Source of the DNA: Tunturiibacter empetritectus
GTDB taxonomy: Bacteria > Acidobacteriota > Terriglobia > Terriglobales > Acidobacteriaceae
Length of the DNA: 64,000 nt
NCBI RefSeq assembly: GCF_014201375.1
Contig: NZ_JACHDZ010000006.1
Coordinates: forward strand, 62,001 to 126,000
Direction of reading: 5' to 3'
Of this stretch, positions 37,158 through 46,269 are shown piece after piece. Within the stretch, counting starts at the first letter, position 1; each line of letters begins with the position of its first letter. Made by a program: the position numbers and the translations under genes. Below the pieces are notes generated by a model that was given only the letters and a program-made list of their open reading frames with translations, ran no database searches and was not told the DNA's origin.

Positions 37158-38437
37158 TCAATGCGCAGCGAAACTACCTTCATCCATGGTGAAGCGGAGA
37201 CGTCCAGCGTTGACGCTCACCCGCAGATGACGATACTTCGCTAGGTAGTAGACGCCGACAATTGCTGCAGCAAACCCTGAAGCATCGCCAATGCCAAGCG
37301 CCCAACGCGGCCCAAATCTATCAGCGACCCAGCCGACCATCGGCGCGCCGATGGGTGTGCCCCCGAAGACCACAGCGAGAAAGATGGCCAACACACGTCC
37401 ACGCATCGCGGGCTCGGTTGAGAGTTGCACCAAGCTGTTCGTCGAGGTAGTGAAAGTTTGCGCAGACACCCCGATAACGATAAGGGCGGGGCCAAAGAGC
37501 CAGAAGTTAGGCATGATCGCCGCCAGTGCCAAGCCGACCCCGAAGACCGCCGCACCTGCTAGCAATGGAGTCATGTTAGGTCTTTCTCGTCTCGCGGCGA
37601 GAAGCGCGCCGGCAACCGATCCAATCGCCATAGTCGACGTCAAGAGCCCGTACAGGCTCGCTTCAGCATGGAAGACGGTGACGGCATGGTTGAGATAAAG
37701 ATCGGGAAGTTGATTCCGAACGTACCAATCAAAAAGAGCATAAGAAAAATAGCCTTTAGATCGGGCCGCTTCCAAACGTAACGAAACCCTTCGATGAGGC
37801 TCCCACGTTTGCGGACGGCTCTCGCCTCGCGATGAAGTTCCCCCACGCGAAGAAGGCTCAGCGAGCAAAGCACGGCGACAAAAGAAGCCGCATTGATAAG
37901 GAACACCCACCCGGAGCCCACGGCTGCGATAAGAATGCCTGCGATGGCAGGACCGATCGTCCGCGCAGCATTAAATGAGGTCGAATTTAGCCCCACTGCA
38001 TTCGGCAAATCAGCCTCTCCCACCAACTCCGAGACGAAGCTCTGGCGCGTCGGCGAATCGAACGCAGTCACCCAACCCAGCAGAAACGCAAATACATATA
38101 CATGCCACAACTGAATGATCCCAGCAACAGTGAGAATCCCCAGTCCCAGGGCCAGCGTTCCCATCGTCGCCTGAGTCGCGATCAGGAGCTTTCGCCGGTC
38201 GAGATGATCCGCGGCAAAACCAGTCAGCGGCAATAAGAGCACCTGCGGTCCGAACTGGAGCGCCATGACCACACCGACAGCGGTCGCATAGTGGTGGGTC
38301 AACTGCGTGAGGACGATCCAATCCTGCGCGGTGCGCTGCATCCACGTTCCCACGTTAGAGATCAGCGCCCCGCCAGCCCACACTCGATAGTTGAAGCTAT
38401 CCAGCGAACGGAAGGTGCCTTTCACCGGACTGCTCAT
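37158..38437 (-). pseudogene. MFS exporter gene with a frameshift
   Basis: Two overlapping frames together make one major facilitator of about 425 residues of the EntS/enterobactin-exporter-like type. The N-terminal frame runs to IFISTM at about 37684, where a G is missing from ATGGCC; the other frame continues correctly with AVTVFHAEASLYGLLTSTMA and ends at 37158. The N-terminal half has the signature loop (FAADHLDRRKLLIATQA). The gene overlaps the upstream small membrane-protein gene by 4 bp (ATGA). It is the last gene of a TetR-controlled operon. A read error cannot be excluded. Confidence 0.82.
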
Positions 38438-38763
38438 GAGTTCCCAGGAGAGTTGCCGCCGTGGAACCGTCCGAAGCTGCGCGCCATGATCATGCTCATC
38501 AGAAGAACGCCCGATCCCAACGAAACAACATGATCAGTAGATCGCAAACTGAAGCTGCCGACACGGCATATCAGAACATAACTAACCACCAGGTTTAAAA
38601 ACCCCCAAAGCACGTTCACGGTAGAAGAAGAAAGCCCTTGACCAGGCGGTTTAGCAAATGGGCTCTGAAAGGGACGCCCCATCACACCGCTCACAAAATG
38701 CGGAATAGCGTTTGTGAGAAAAACACCACCAAACATGTACGCTGCTGGGTGACTCCATTCCAT
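38434..38763 (-). CDS. Small integral membrane protein
   Basis: A 109-residue protein with three or four hydrophobic segments (AAYMFGGVFLTNAIPHFVSG, VNVLWGFLNLVVSYVLI, HVVSLGSGVLLMSMIMA). GAGGAGGG precedes its ATG. It overlaps the MFS gene by ATGA and lies 35 bp after the isochorismatase-like gene, so all three form one operon. The family is found beside transporters, but its function is not known to me. Confidence 0.75.
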   Translation of the reverse strand: MEWSHPAAYMFGGVFLTNAIPHFVSGVMGRPFQSPFAKPPGQGLSSSTVNVLWGFLNLVVSYVLICRVGSFSLRSTDHVVSLGSGVLLMSMIMARSFGRFHGGNSPGNS

Positions 38764-38798
38764 CCGTCAAGCCCTCCTCTTTCGTTAAAAACCCACGG

Positions 38799-39361
38799 TC
38801 ACGCGCGGATGCTGTCGAGGCATCCAAGAAGCTCCTGAGTCGTGCCCGTTTCGCCAAGACGTGGGAAGATTCGCATGATGCTGTTGGTATGAGCATCGAG
38901 GTTCATATCTGTCATAGCGTCAACGGCGACGGTGACATTAAAGCCGCACTCGTGCGCCTGGCGAGCAGTTGACTCAACACCAGAGCTGGTTGCGATGCCG
39001 ACGATGACAACCTGCGGACGCCCTGCTTCTTCAGGTGTTCCTCAAGGCCAGTACCCGTAAACGCTTCCCACGTTGGCTTCGTTACGGCATGTTCCTCAGG
39101 CTGCTGATCCAACTCAGGAACCAGATCGGTCCATACGGCAGGAAACTCACGAACCCTCGGAGCCTGTTCCGTGCGACGAGGTGCTCCGGCAGAGACGTTG
39201 ACGAGCACTACCGGCAGATCATACCGACGGAAGGCGCCTGCTAACGCGCTGGCTTGCTTCACGACCTCTCCCACCGGATGCGCGGTAGGCATCGCAACGA
39301 TGCCGTTCTGCAGGTCGATGATAACTGGAGCAGTCTTCGGGTCAAGCGACGTTATTGCCAT
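38799..39361 (-). pseudogene. Isochorismatase-like hydrolase gene with a frameshift
   Basis: From the ATG at 39361 (AGAAGGAG upstream) the frame encodes a cysteine-hydrolase/isochorismatase fold: VIIDLQNGIV with the catalytic Asp and AVTKPTWEAF with the Lys. Near 39014 one base is missing after GGCGTCCGC; the correct continuation in the next frame is QVVIVGIATSSGVESTARQA through MTDMNLDAHTNSIM, ending in TGA at 38799. The Cys of the catalytic triad would fall in the ATSSGVEST segment, where this subgroup has no Cys. Full length would be about 187 residues, normal for the family. First gene of the TetR-controlled operon. Confidence 0.82.
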
Positions 39362-39456
39362 CTTGTTCTCCTTCTGTTGATTCAGATTACCGTTAGGATC
39401 AACCAGCATGAGTGCTCGATCGAGGACTGAGAGGAGATCGATATATACCTAAAACA

Positions 39457-39470
39457 TGAGGATACCCTCA
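39457..39470. promoter_or_regulatory. Probable TetR operator 1
   Basis: TGAGGATACCCTCA has perfect TGAGG/CCTCA arms around 4 bp. It lies between the divergent isochorismatase-like operon and the TetR gene and matches the element at 39493-39506 in 11 of 14 positions. Confidence 0.6.
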
Positions 39471-39491
39471 ATTTCTTCTCAGAGTTAGAAT

Positions 39492-40133
39492 ATGAGCATG
39501 TCCTCAACAATGTCAAGCCCAAGGCGGGCTCCCCAGCAGGAGCGGGGCGAACGGCGCGTCGCACAATTGCTCGATGCCGCTGCGTCTTTGTTGGCTGAAG
39601 TTGGCTACGACGCCGCCACCATGACAGAGATCGCCGACCGAGCCAATGCATCCATCGGAACGGTCTATCAGTACTTTCCCAACCTGCCTGCCATAGTCCT
39701 GGCACTTCGGAGCCAATACGTCGCAGAGATGGAAGAGCGCTGGGCGCACCTCAATGAGGAGACTGTGGCGGAGATGTCGGCCGAGCAAATAGCCCATCGG
39801 TTTGTTGAGCTGACGACAGGTTTCGTAGAGGACCACCCGGCCTACTTCGCAATCCTCGACGCTCCTGTGAAATACAAACGTAGCCAGGAGGCAAGAAACC
39901 GGTTACGGGAGCGAATCGCTAAGGTATTCCGAAGCAAAAAACCTGCCATTTCGCAGGAAGTGGCATTCCGAATGGCGAACGTCGCTCTAGGCATCATCAA
40001 GAGCATGAACAAGCTCTATGCAGAAACCAACTCGAAAGAGCGAGAAGAATTGGTCAAGGAATACAAGGTCGCTCTCGCAGCCTATTTAAATTCGCGCCTG
40101 GCCCCATCTCATAAAGATCGAATGCGGAAGTGA
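39492..40133 (+). CDS. TetR-family regulator
   Basis: The 213-residue protein carries an N-terminal HTH (LLDAAASLLAEVGYDAATMT, then IADRANASIGTVYQYFPNLP) and a long helical effector domain (FVELTTGFVEDHPAYFAILD). It is divergent from the three-gene minus-strand operon, and two matching dyads lie in the gap and over its first codons. It therefore probably represses the exporter operon and itself. Later start codons (ATG at residues 3 and 7) are possible; if one is used, the second dyad would sit in the leader. Confidence 0.9.
   Translation: MSMSSTMSSPRRAPQQERGERRVAQLLDAAASLLAEVGYDAATMTEIADRANASIGTVYQYFPNLPAIVLALRSQYVAEMEERWAHLNEETVAEMSAEQIAHRFVELTTGFVEDHPAYFAILDAPVKYKRSQEARNRLRERIAKVFRSKKPAISQEVAFRMANVALGIIKSMNKLYAETNSKEREELVKEYKVALAAYLNSRLAPSHKDRMRK
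39493..39506. promoter_or_regulatory. Probable TetR operator 2, over the start codon
   Basis: TGAGCATGTCCTCA resembles operator 1 (11 of 14 positions) with TGAG/CTCA arms. It overlaps the annotated start codon of the TetR gene. Confidence 0.5.
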
Positions 40134-40279
40134 ATTCCCAGGAAGTGAATCCCGAGACTCAACCAGCTATTGCATCTTCGCGGCTCGATGACGAGTTTGA
40201 GTGACCCACGCCCCTCAAATTAGGCCCCATACTCGTAATCAGGTGGAACCTCCCGTTTATTCGACGTGCGCTTGGAGCC

Positions 40280-41566
40280 CTAGCTGAATCGCGTCCGCCG
40301 CCAAAGACTCAATCCCCCAACAAGAAGACTAACCAGCAGCACCGCGCTCAGAATCACAACCCAGCCAAGGTTCATCCTCAGCGGTGGAACCATCGCGCGA
40401 ACCCCCAGCGTGACAAAAACTGCAGTGGCCGTCAGCACGATGAGGTAATCCCACCACCGACGCCGCCCGCCTCTCCCGCCAAACTCATCTCCCGCCTGCG
40501 CCATCATCGTTCGCTGATAGTCCAAGCCGTATCGATTGCACTCTCGCAGAACCGCCTCATTCGTTGAGCTTTGCTCCTTCGCTGAAGCAACCGCCGTGCT
40601 GATCGCAAGTGCACCAAGGATCATAAGGACGGACCCTCCAATGACCATCCACCGTGTGTGCCGATCAACCTTCGCCAACTCGCCAAACACCAGCGCACCC
40701 CACGCAAGTCCCCAAAGCTGATTCGTATTCGAGAGCGGGATCCCGCGCCCAATCCCCAGATACTTCGCCGCAAACTGCTGGAACAGATCGCCCACCACCC
40801 AGACGAACCCTCCCAGAAAAAGCCAGAACAAAACCCCCGGCATATGGAACAGTTGAAACGCAGACGAGTGCACCCCGCCGTCCAGAGCCAGCGTCAACGC
40901 CAACACCGTCCCCAGTTCTCCTACCGTAAACACCGTCACAAACGACAGCGGATTCATCCCACTCAGATAAGCCTTGCGATACGGAACATACATCGTCCCC
41001 CACATCAAACTCGCGCCCAACGCCGCAACAATTCCGCGAAGAGCATGACTCCCCACTGCCCCGCCGTGGATCGTGCTGAAGCCCAGCATCACTGCAGCAA
41101 TCACGATCGCAATCGCGCCCAGCACCACCTTTGTAGTATTCCTGCCGCTCGCCCCCTCCAACTCACGAAACAGAACTCGTCCCCAGAACAATCCAATCAG
41201 CGAGTTCGCATTCCACATCGGAAACGCCACTGCCAACCCAACATCCCGAATCGCAAAGACGGTCAGAGTATTGGCAACCGCCCACAGCGCGCCTGCCAGC
41301 AGCGCCCAGACAATCAGATGCTTCCTCTCCGAAAGATCCTCGAAGACATAGCCCGTCCCCTTCAGCAGCGTAGGAAAGGTCCACCGCGCCGTGAACACCC
41401 CAGCGACCATACACAGCGAGATGGCAAACGGCGAGAACCCTGCATTCACAAGCTTCGTGGGAGCCTCCGCGGCCCCCAGCCAAACACCCGCCGTCAATCC
41501 GCAGACGACGCCCAAACCATGCAGAGACAATCCCTTTCGTCTTACCCCCTCTAAAGCAAGTGCCAT
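40280..41566 (-). CDS. GRP/RhaT-type sugar transporter
   Basis: The 428-residue membrane protein has about ten to eleven helices in the drug/metabolite-transporter fold of bacterial glucose/ribose and rhamnose carriers: TKLVNAGFSPFAISLCMVAG, NANSLIGLFWGRVLFRELEG, RGIVAALGASLMWGTMYVPY and GIGRGIPLSNTNQLWGLAWG. A cytoplasmic insert (about 345-385) and one more helix pair with a charged end (WRRTRFS) follow. GAGGGAGTGG precedes the ATG. It diverges from the GH89 gene with a 218-bp shared promoter region, and likely imports the N-acetylglucosamine or related sugar that GH89 releases (inference). Confidence 0.88.
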   Translation of the reverse strand: MALALEGVRRKGLSLHGLGVVCGLTAGVWLGAAEAPTKLVNAGFSPFAISLCMVAGVFTARWTFPTLLKGTGYVFEDLSERKHLIVWALLAGALWAVANTLTVFAIRDVGLAVAFPMWNANSLIGLFWGRVLFRELEGASGRNTTKVVLGAIAIVIAAVMLGFSTIHGGAVGSHALRGIVAALGASLMWGTMYVPYRKAYLSGMNPLSFVTVFTVGELGTVLALTLALDGGVHSSAFQLFHMPGVLFWLFLGGFVWVVGDLFQQFAAKYLGIGRGIPLSNTNQLWGLAWGALVFGELAKVDRHTRWMVIGGSVLMILGALAISTAVASAKEQSSTNEAVLRECNRYGLDYQRTMMAQAGDEFGGRGGRRRWWDYLIVLTATAVFVTLGVRAMVPPLRMNLGWVVILSAVLLVSLLVGGLSLWRRTRFS

Positions 41567-41784
41567 TCCACTCCCTCGATACTTTCTTTCAACCCTGCCG
41601 CGCTTGCCGTCTAGTGCAACGCCGCCAGCAAAGCAATCCCCAGCACAAGCACACAGAGCGGCACCAGGAAGTGGCTATCCGTAGCAATCATCCTTATCCT
41701 TTTTCCGAAATCCAAATCACCCTCCACGATCTTGTCCATACTAAGTGGTTTCGTCCTCCATTAAACTTCGCTACATTGGAGTGC

Positions 41785-44016
41785 ATGCTTCTGAGGCAGA
41801 TCCTCGCAATCCCGCTACTCCCCGTCGCTCTCATCCTCGCCGGTTTCACGATGCCGCCCGCATTCGCATCTGTCGAATCCTCCACAGCACCCGCCGAAGG
41901 TGTGCTTCAGCGTCTCATGCCTCACCTCGCGCCACAGCTTCAACTGGCTCTCGTCCCGAAACCCGATCACAAAGACTACTTCCGCATCACCGGCACACGA
42001 GGCCACATTCGCGTCGAAGCCGCCACGCAACCAACCCTGCTCTACGGCGTCAACTGGTATCTGAAGTATGTGGCCCACCTGCAGATTTCGCCAAACGGCT
42101 CTCAACTCGGCTCTCCCAACCTCACTCTCCCCGCACCCGACGCACCCATCGAGAGACCCGCACTCTACCCCTGGCGCTACGCCCTGAACGAAAACGTCGA
42201 CGGCTACTCCGCTCCCTACTGGGACCAGCAGCGTTGGCAACATGAGATCGACCTCCTCGCCCTCAGCGGCACCAACGCCATCCTCATCGAGCGCGGCATG
42301 GATCTCGTCCTCTACCAGACCTTCCGCGACGCCGGCTACTCCGACGAGGCCATCCGCAATTGGATCGTCCAGCCAGCCCACCAGAACTGGCAGCTCATGG
42401 GCAACATGTGCTGTTTCCAGGGCCCGATCTCAAAGGAGCTTCTCGAGAAGCGATCGCATTCCGCACAACAACTTATCGCAACCCTCCGCAGCCTCGACAT
42501 CACGCCCGTCCTGCCCGGCTACTACGGCATCGTCCCCGCAGACTTCGCCACACTTCACCCCGGCGCACACGTCATCACGCAAGGCGACTGGAACGGATTC
42601 ACTCGTCCCGGCTGGCTCGATCCCCGCGATCCAAACTTCGACAAACTAGCGACATCTTTCTACCGCCATCAGCACGCCCTCTATGGCGATTCAGCGATCT
42701 ACGACATGGAGATATTCCAGGAGGGTGGAGCAGCCGGCGACGTCCCTATCCCCGCAGCCGCAAAAAAAGTACAGCAAGCCCTGCTGCGCGACCACCCCGA
42801 CGCACTGTGGATGCTGCTTGGATGGCAGCAGAACCCAACCCAGGAGCTCCTCTCCTCCCTCGACACCAGCCACGTCCTCATAGCCGAGATCGAGCAGGGC
42901 CGCATCCCCCGAGACGACCGTGACCGCGAGTTTCGCAGCGCATCCTGGCTCTACGGCGGCCTGTGGGAGTTCGGCGGACGCACCACCATGGGAGCGCCCG
43001 TCTACGACTACGCAGTTCGCCTCCCGAAGATGGCCGCGCTCCCCGGCAGCCGCATCGTCGGCACCGCCGTCTTCACCGAAGGCATGGACACCAACCCCTT
43101 CGCCTTCGACCTCTACACCGAGATGGCCTGGCACGCTGATCCAGTCGATTTGACCCAATGGACCAACGCCTACGCCACCCGTCGATACGGCGCAGATGAC
43201 CCACACGCTCGTCAAGCCTGGCAGATCCTCTTGAAAACGGCCTACGGCTATCGAGCCGACGGCAATACACAGCACGGAGAACGCGACGCCTCACAAGACT
43301 CCGTCTTCAACTCTCAACCATCCCTGACCGCAACCCGCGCCGCAACCTGGTCCCCCGACGTCCTGCGCTACAACCCAGCCGACTTCGCGCCCACCCTCAC
43401 CGAACTTCTCGAAGTCGACCCCGCACTACGCTCCACCGAAACCTACCGCTACGACCTGGTCGACGTGGCCCGGCAGACCATGGCCAACGAAAGCCGCCGT
43501 CTTTTGCCGTTGATAAAACAGGCCTACGACTCCAAAGACAAAATCGCCTTCGCCACTCTCACGAAGGAGTGGCTTCGCGACATGGAGCTACAAGACCAGC
43601 TCCTCCAGACCAGCCCATTCTTCCTCCTCGGCAGATGGCTCTCCTACGTCCCAGCCTGGGCCTCCTCACCCACAGAGCTCAACCGTCTCAACTACGACGC
43701 CCGCTCCATCCTCACCACCTGGGGCGACCGCAAAGCCAGCGAGTACGGCCTTCACGAGTACGGCAACCGCGACTGGGCCGGCCTAACCCGCGACTACTAC
43801 ATGGTCCGCTGGCAGATGTACTTCGACTCGATCTCCACCGCGCTCGACACCGGCGAAGCTCCAAAAGCCATCGATTGGTATGCCTTTGGCGACCAGTGGA
43901 ATCACAGCCAGAAAGCTTACGACGCCACACCGCACGGCGACTCATACGATGCTGCCCTGGCCATCGCACATACACTTCACCTAGCTCCCAATCAACAATC
44001 CGAGGCACACCAGTAA
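41785..44016 (+). CDS. GH89 alpha-N-acetylglucosaminidase (NAGLU-like)
   Basis: The ATG at 41785 follows GGAG and opens a signal peptide (AIPLLPVALILAGFTMPPAFA); upstream codons in the same frame lack a site. The 743-residue enzyme matches lysosomal NAGLU: LYPWRYALNENVDGYSAPYW, then WQHEIDLLALSGTNAILIER and LMGNMCCFQGPISKELL. The catalytic Glu pair is present: Glu313 in YDMEIFQEGG (human Glu316) and Glu432 in VFTEGMDTNPF (human Glu446). The enzyme removes terminal alpha-1,4-GlcNAc from heparan-type glycans or alpha-GlcNAc caps of mucins. It acts in the periplasm or outside. A transmembrane acetyltransferase gene follows after 17 bp, and a sugar transporter gene diverges. In humans NAGLU requires N-acetylated substrate, which the next gene could supply. 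Confidence 0.93.
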   Translation: MLLRQILAIPLLPVALILAGFTMPPAFASVESSTAPAEGVLQRLMPHLAPQLQLALVPKPDHKDYFRITGTRGHIRVEAATQPTLLYGVNWYLKYVAHLQISPNGSQLGSPNLTLPAPDAPIERPALYPWRYALNENVDGYSAPYWDQQRWQHEIDLLALSGTNAILIERGMDLVLYQTFRDAGYSDEAIRNWIVQPAHQNWQLMGNMCCFQGPISKELLEKRSHSAQQLIATLRSLDITPVLPGYYGIVPADFATLHPGAHVITQGDWNGFTRPGWLDPRDPNFDKLATSFYRHQHALYGDSAIYDMEIFQEGGAAGDVPIPAAAKKVQQALLRDHPDALWMLLGWQQNPTQELLSSLDTSHVLIAEIEQGRIPRDDRDREFRSASWLYGGLWEFGGRTTMGAPVYDYAVRLPKMAALPGSRIVGTAVFTEGMDTNPFAFDLYTEMAWHADPVDLTQWTNAYATRRYGADDPHARQAWQILLKTAYGYRADGNTQHGERDASQDSVFNSQPSLTATRAATWSPDVLRYNPADFAPTLTELLEVDPALRSTETYRYDLVDVARQTMANESRRLLPLIKQAYDSKDKIAFATLTKEWLRDMELQDQLLQTSPFFLLGRWLSYVPAWASSPTELNRLNYDARSILTTWGDRKASEYGLHEYGNRDWAGLTRDYYMVRWQMYFDSISTALDTGEAPKAIDWYAFGDQWNHSQKAYDATPHGDSYDAALAIAHTLHLAPNQQSEAHQ

Positions 44017-44038
44017 ACTATGACCGGTAAACTATGAC
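44013..44038 (+). repeat. 12-bp direct repeat at the GH89/acetyltransferase junction
   Basis: GTAAACTATGAC occurs at 44013-44024 and 44027-44038. The first copy contains the GH89 stop codon and a decoy ATG opening a five-codon frame (MTGKL); that frame ends in TGA overlapping the real ATG at 44034 in the second copy. It looks like a recent small duplication that could affect re-initiation. Confidence 0.7.
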
Positions 44039-45221
44039 AACGATGAGCGCACCCTCCCAAACCCCCTGGCCCTCTCTCACCGGCACCCGCCCAGCACGCC
44101 TCCTCTCGCTCGACTTCCTGCGAGGTCTCACCATCGCCTTTATGATCCTCGTCAACAACAACGGCGATGAACAGCTGGCCTACTGGCCACTCAAGCACGC
44201 GGCCTGGAATGGCTTCACCCCAACCGACCTCGTATTTCCCACCTTTCTCTTCCTCGTCGGCATCTCGACCGTCTTCTCCACTGCTTCGAGGCTCGCACAA
44301 GGCGCCACAAAACAGACACTCTTCCTACACGTCCTGCGCCGCTCCATCACGCTGTACTTAGTCGGCCTCGTGATCCACAGCTTTCCCTTCTTCAACCCCC
44401 ACACGATGCGCTTTTACGGTGTGCTTCCCCGCATCGCCATCTGTTACTTCGTCATCGCCTCGCTCTACATCCTCAGTCCCGGCTGGCGCAGCAAAGCAGT
44501 TCTAGCCGTCTCCGCACTCGCCATCTATTGGATCCTCATGCGCTTCGTTCCTGTCCCTGGATACGGCGTCCCCACCCACGACATTCCCCTACTCGATCGC
44601 GACGCGAACCTCACCGCATGGCTCGACCGCCAGTTATTTTCAGCTTCTCATCTTTACGAGCACACCCGCGACCCCGAAGGTCTTCTCAGTACGATCCCTG
44701 CGCTAGCTACCGCTCTCTTCGGCGTTCTCACCGGCATCTGGCTGCGCACCCAGCGCACGCTCAACCAGAAGATAACCGGCATCGCCATCGCTGGCCTCAG
44801 CGGCATTCTCCTGGGCGGCCTCTGGAACCTCTCCTTCCCCATCAACAAAAAACTCTGGACCAGCTCCTTCGTCCTCTTCGCCGGCGGTCTCAGCCTCTCA
44901 CTCCTCGCCCTCAGCCTCTTCCTCGTCGATCTCCCCGGGAAAAAACCCGCCAAACAAGATCACTCCGGCGTCCTCAAACCCTTCTTCATCTTTGGAACCA
45001 ACGCCATCGTCGCCTACGCCTTCTCGGAGCTGTTCGCAGCCGCCATCGCCAGCATTCATGTGCATTCCGGCGTCAACCTGCAGCAATCCATCTTTCGCAC
45101 GATCCTCCAAGCCGTTCCGAATATACCCTTCGCCTCTCTGCTCTACGGCCTCGCGTTCGTGGCCGTCTGCTGGCTCTTCGTAGCAGTCCTCTACCGCCGC
45201 AAAATCTTCATCAAAATCTAA
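44034..45221 (+). CDS. HGSNAT-like transmembrane acetyltransferase (DUF5009 type)
   Basis: The 395-residue membrane protein has about ten helices and the signature of heparan-alpha-glucosaminide N-acetyltransferases: LLSLDFLRGLTIAFMILVNN, then LKHAAWNGFTPTDLVFPTFL. His55 in LKHAAWNG aligns with the acetyl-accepting His269 of human HGSNAT (KHASWNG). Human HGSNAT moves an acetyl group from cytosolic acetyl-CoA across the membrane onto terminal alpha-glucosamine, after which NAGLU cleaves. Here the GH89 gene is directly upstream and the kinase downstream, so the order suggests the same paired chemistry. Bacterial substrates have not been established, and other acyl acceptors are possible. Confidence 0.87.
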   Translation: MTTMSAPSQTPWPSLTGTRPARLLSLDFLRGLTIAFMILVNNNGDEQLAYWPLKHAAWNGFTPTDLVFPTFLFLVGISTVFSTASRLAQGATKQTLFLHVLRRSITLYLVGLVIHSFPFFNPHTMRFYGVLPRIAICYFVIASLYILSPGWRSKAVLAVSALAIYWILMRFVPVPGYGVPTHDIPLLDRDANLTAWLDRQLFSASHLYEHTRDPEGLLSTIPALATALFGVLTGIWLRTQRTLNQKITGIAIAGLSGILLGGLWNLSFPINKKLWTSSFVLFAGGLSLSLLALSLFLVDLPGKKPAKQDHSGVLKPFFIFGTNAIVAYAFSELFAAAIASIHVHSGVNLQQSIFRTILQAVPNIPFASLLYGLAFVAVCWLFVAVLYRRKIFIKI

Positions 45222-45233
45222 ATCCCTTCAACC

Positions 45234-45268
45234 ATCGTGCGTCCAGCCGATATCGCAGGACGCACGAT
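45234..45268 (+). terminator. Stem-loop between acetyltransferase and PfkB genes
   Basis: ATCGTGCGTCC (45234-45244) pairs perfectly with GGACGCACGAT (45258-45268), an 11-bp stem with a 13-nt loop, ending 14 bp before the next start codon. It lacks a T run and could modulate read-through or bind a regulator. Confidence 0.5.
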
Positions 45269-45282
45269 TCCATTACATTTAA

Positions 45283-46221
45283 ATGATGACGAAACTGTCG
45301 AAGGTCGATCTGGTCGGCGTCGGGCTCAACGCCACAGACACCGTCATCCCACTGGTCACTTACCCACCACGCGGCTCCAAGGTCGAGTATCAAACCGCCA
45401 CCGTGCTACCAGGAGGACAAGTCGCATCGACCGTCGTAGCCTGCCAGCGCTGGGGAATTAAAACGCGCTACGTCGGCAAGCTGGGCGACGACGCAGCCGC
45501 CGCTCTTCATCGCGAAGCCTTCGCGCACGCAGGTGTCGAGACGCAGATCATCACAGCCGCAGGCGCCGCCAGCCCACAATCTTTAATCCTCGTCGACGCC
45601 GGCGGCGAACGAACCGTCCTCTGCCGCCGAGACGAGCGGCTCATCCTCCAGCCCACCGACCTCAATCGCGAATGGATTGTCAACGCCCGAGCCCTTCACG
45701 TCGACGGCCACGACACCGCCGCAGCAACCCTCGCAGCCATCTGGGCCCGCGCCGCCGGCATACCGGTCATCGCCGATCTCGACGAGCTCTATCCCGGCGT
45801 AGAAGAGCTCATCGAAAACATCGACTACCTCATCGTGAGCCGAGACTTCCCCCCCTGTCTCACCTCGGAGCCCAACCTAGAAAAAGCGTTACAGCAAATC
45901 CAACGCCGCTACGGATGCACTCTCGTAGCCGCAACGCTAGGCGAAGAAGGCGTAGTCGCCTGGGATGGCAAACAGCTCCATCACACTCCCGCCTACTGCG
46001 TCTCCGTAGTCGACACCACCGGCGCCGGCGATATCTTCCACGCAGGATTCATCTACGGCCTGCTGCAAGACTGGCCCCTGTCGCGCCAACTCAACTTCGC
46101 GTGTGCCGCCGCTGCTCTAAACTGCACCGCAGTCGGAGCCAGAGGCGGAATCCAACCCCTCGAAACCATCGAAGATCTAATAAAAACCGGCTCACGGCAT
46201 CACGCACCTCACTACGTCTAA
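45283..46221 (+). CDS. PfkB-family sugar kinase
   Basis: The 312-residue ribokinase-fold protein starts VGVGLNATDTVIPLVTYP and shows GGQVASTVVACQRWG (signature 1) and VSVVDTTGAGDIFHAGFIYG (signature 2, with the catalytic Asp). It is about 12 residues shorter than most but complete. It follows the GH89-acetyltransferase pair after a hairpin of 11 bp stem. A role in phosphorylating imported N-acetylglucosamine or glucosamine fits the context but the PfkB fold does not reveal substrate. It shows little resemblance to the kinase at 24457, so the two loci probably arose separately. Confidence 0.88.
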   Translation: MMTKLSKVDLVGVGLNATDTVIPLVTYPPRGSKVEYQTATVLPGGQVASTVVACQRWGIKTRYVGKLGDDAAAALHREAFAHAGVETQIITAAGAASPQSLILVDAGGERTVLCRRDERLILQPTDLNREWIVNARALHVDGHDTAAATLAAIWARAAGIPVIADLDELYPGVEELIENIDYLIVSRDFPPCLTSEPNLEKALQQIQRRYGCTLVAATLGEEGVVAWDGKQLHHTPAYCVSVVDTTGAGDIFHAGFIYGLLQDWPLSRQLNFACAAAALNCTAVGARGGIQPLETIEDLIKTGSRHHAPHYV

Positions 46222-46269
46222 GCCCGTTCCCTAATCCACCGCCAGGTCTTCCGAAGGACTCACACGCTC

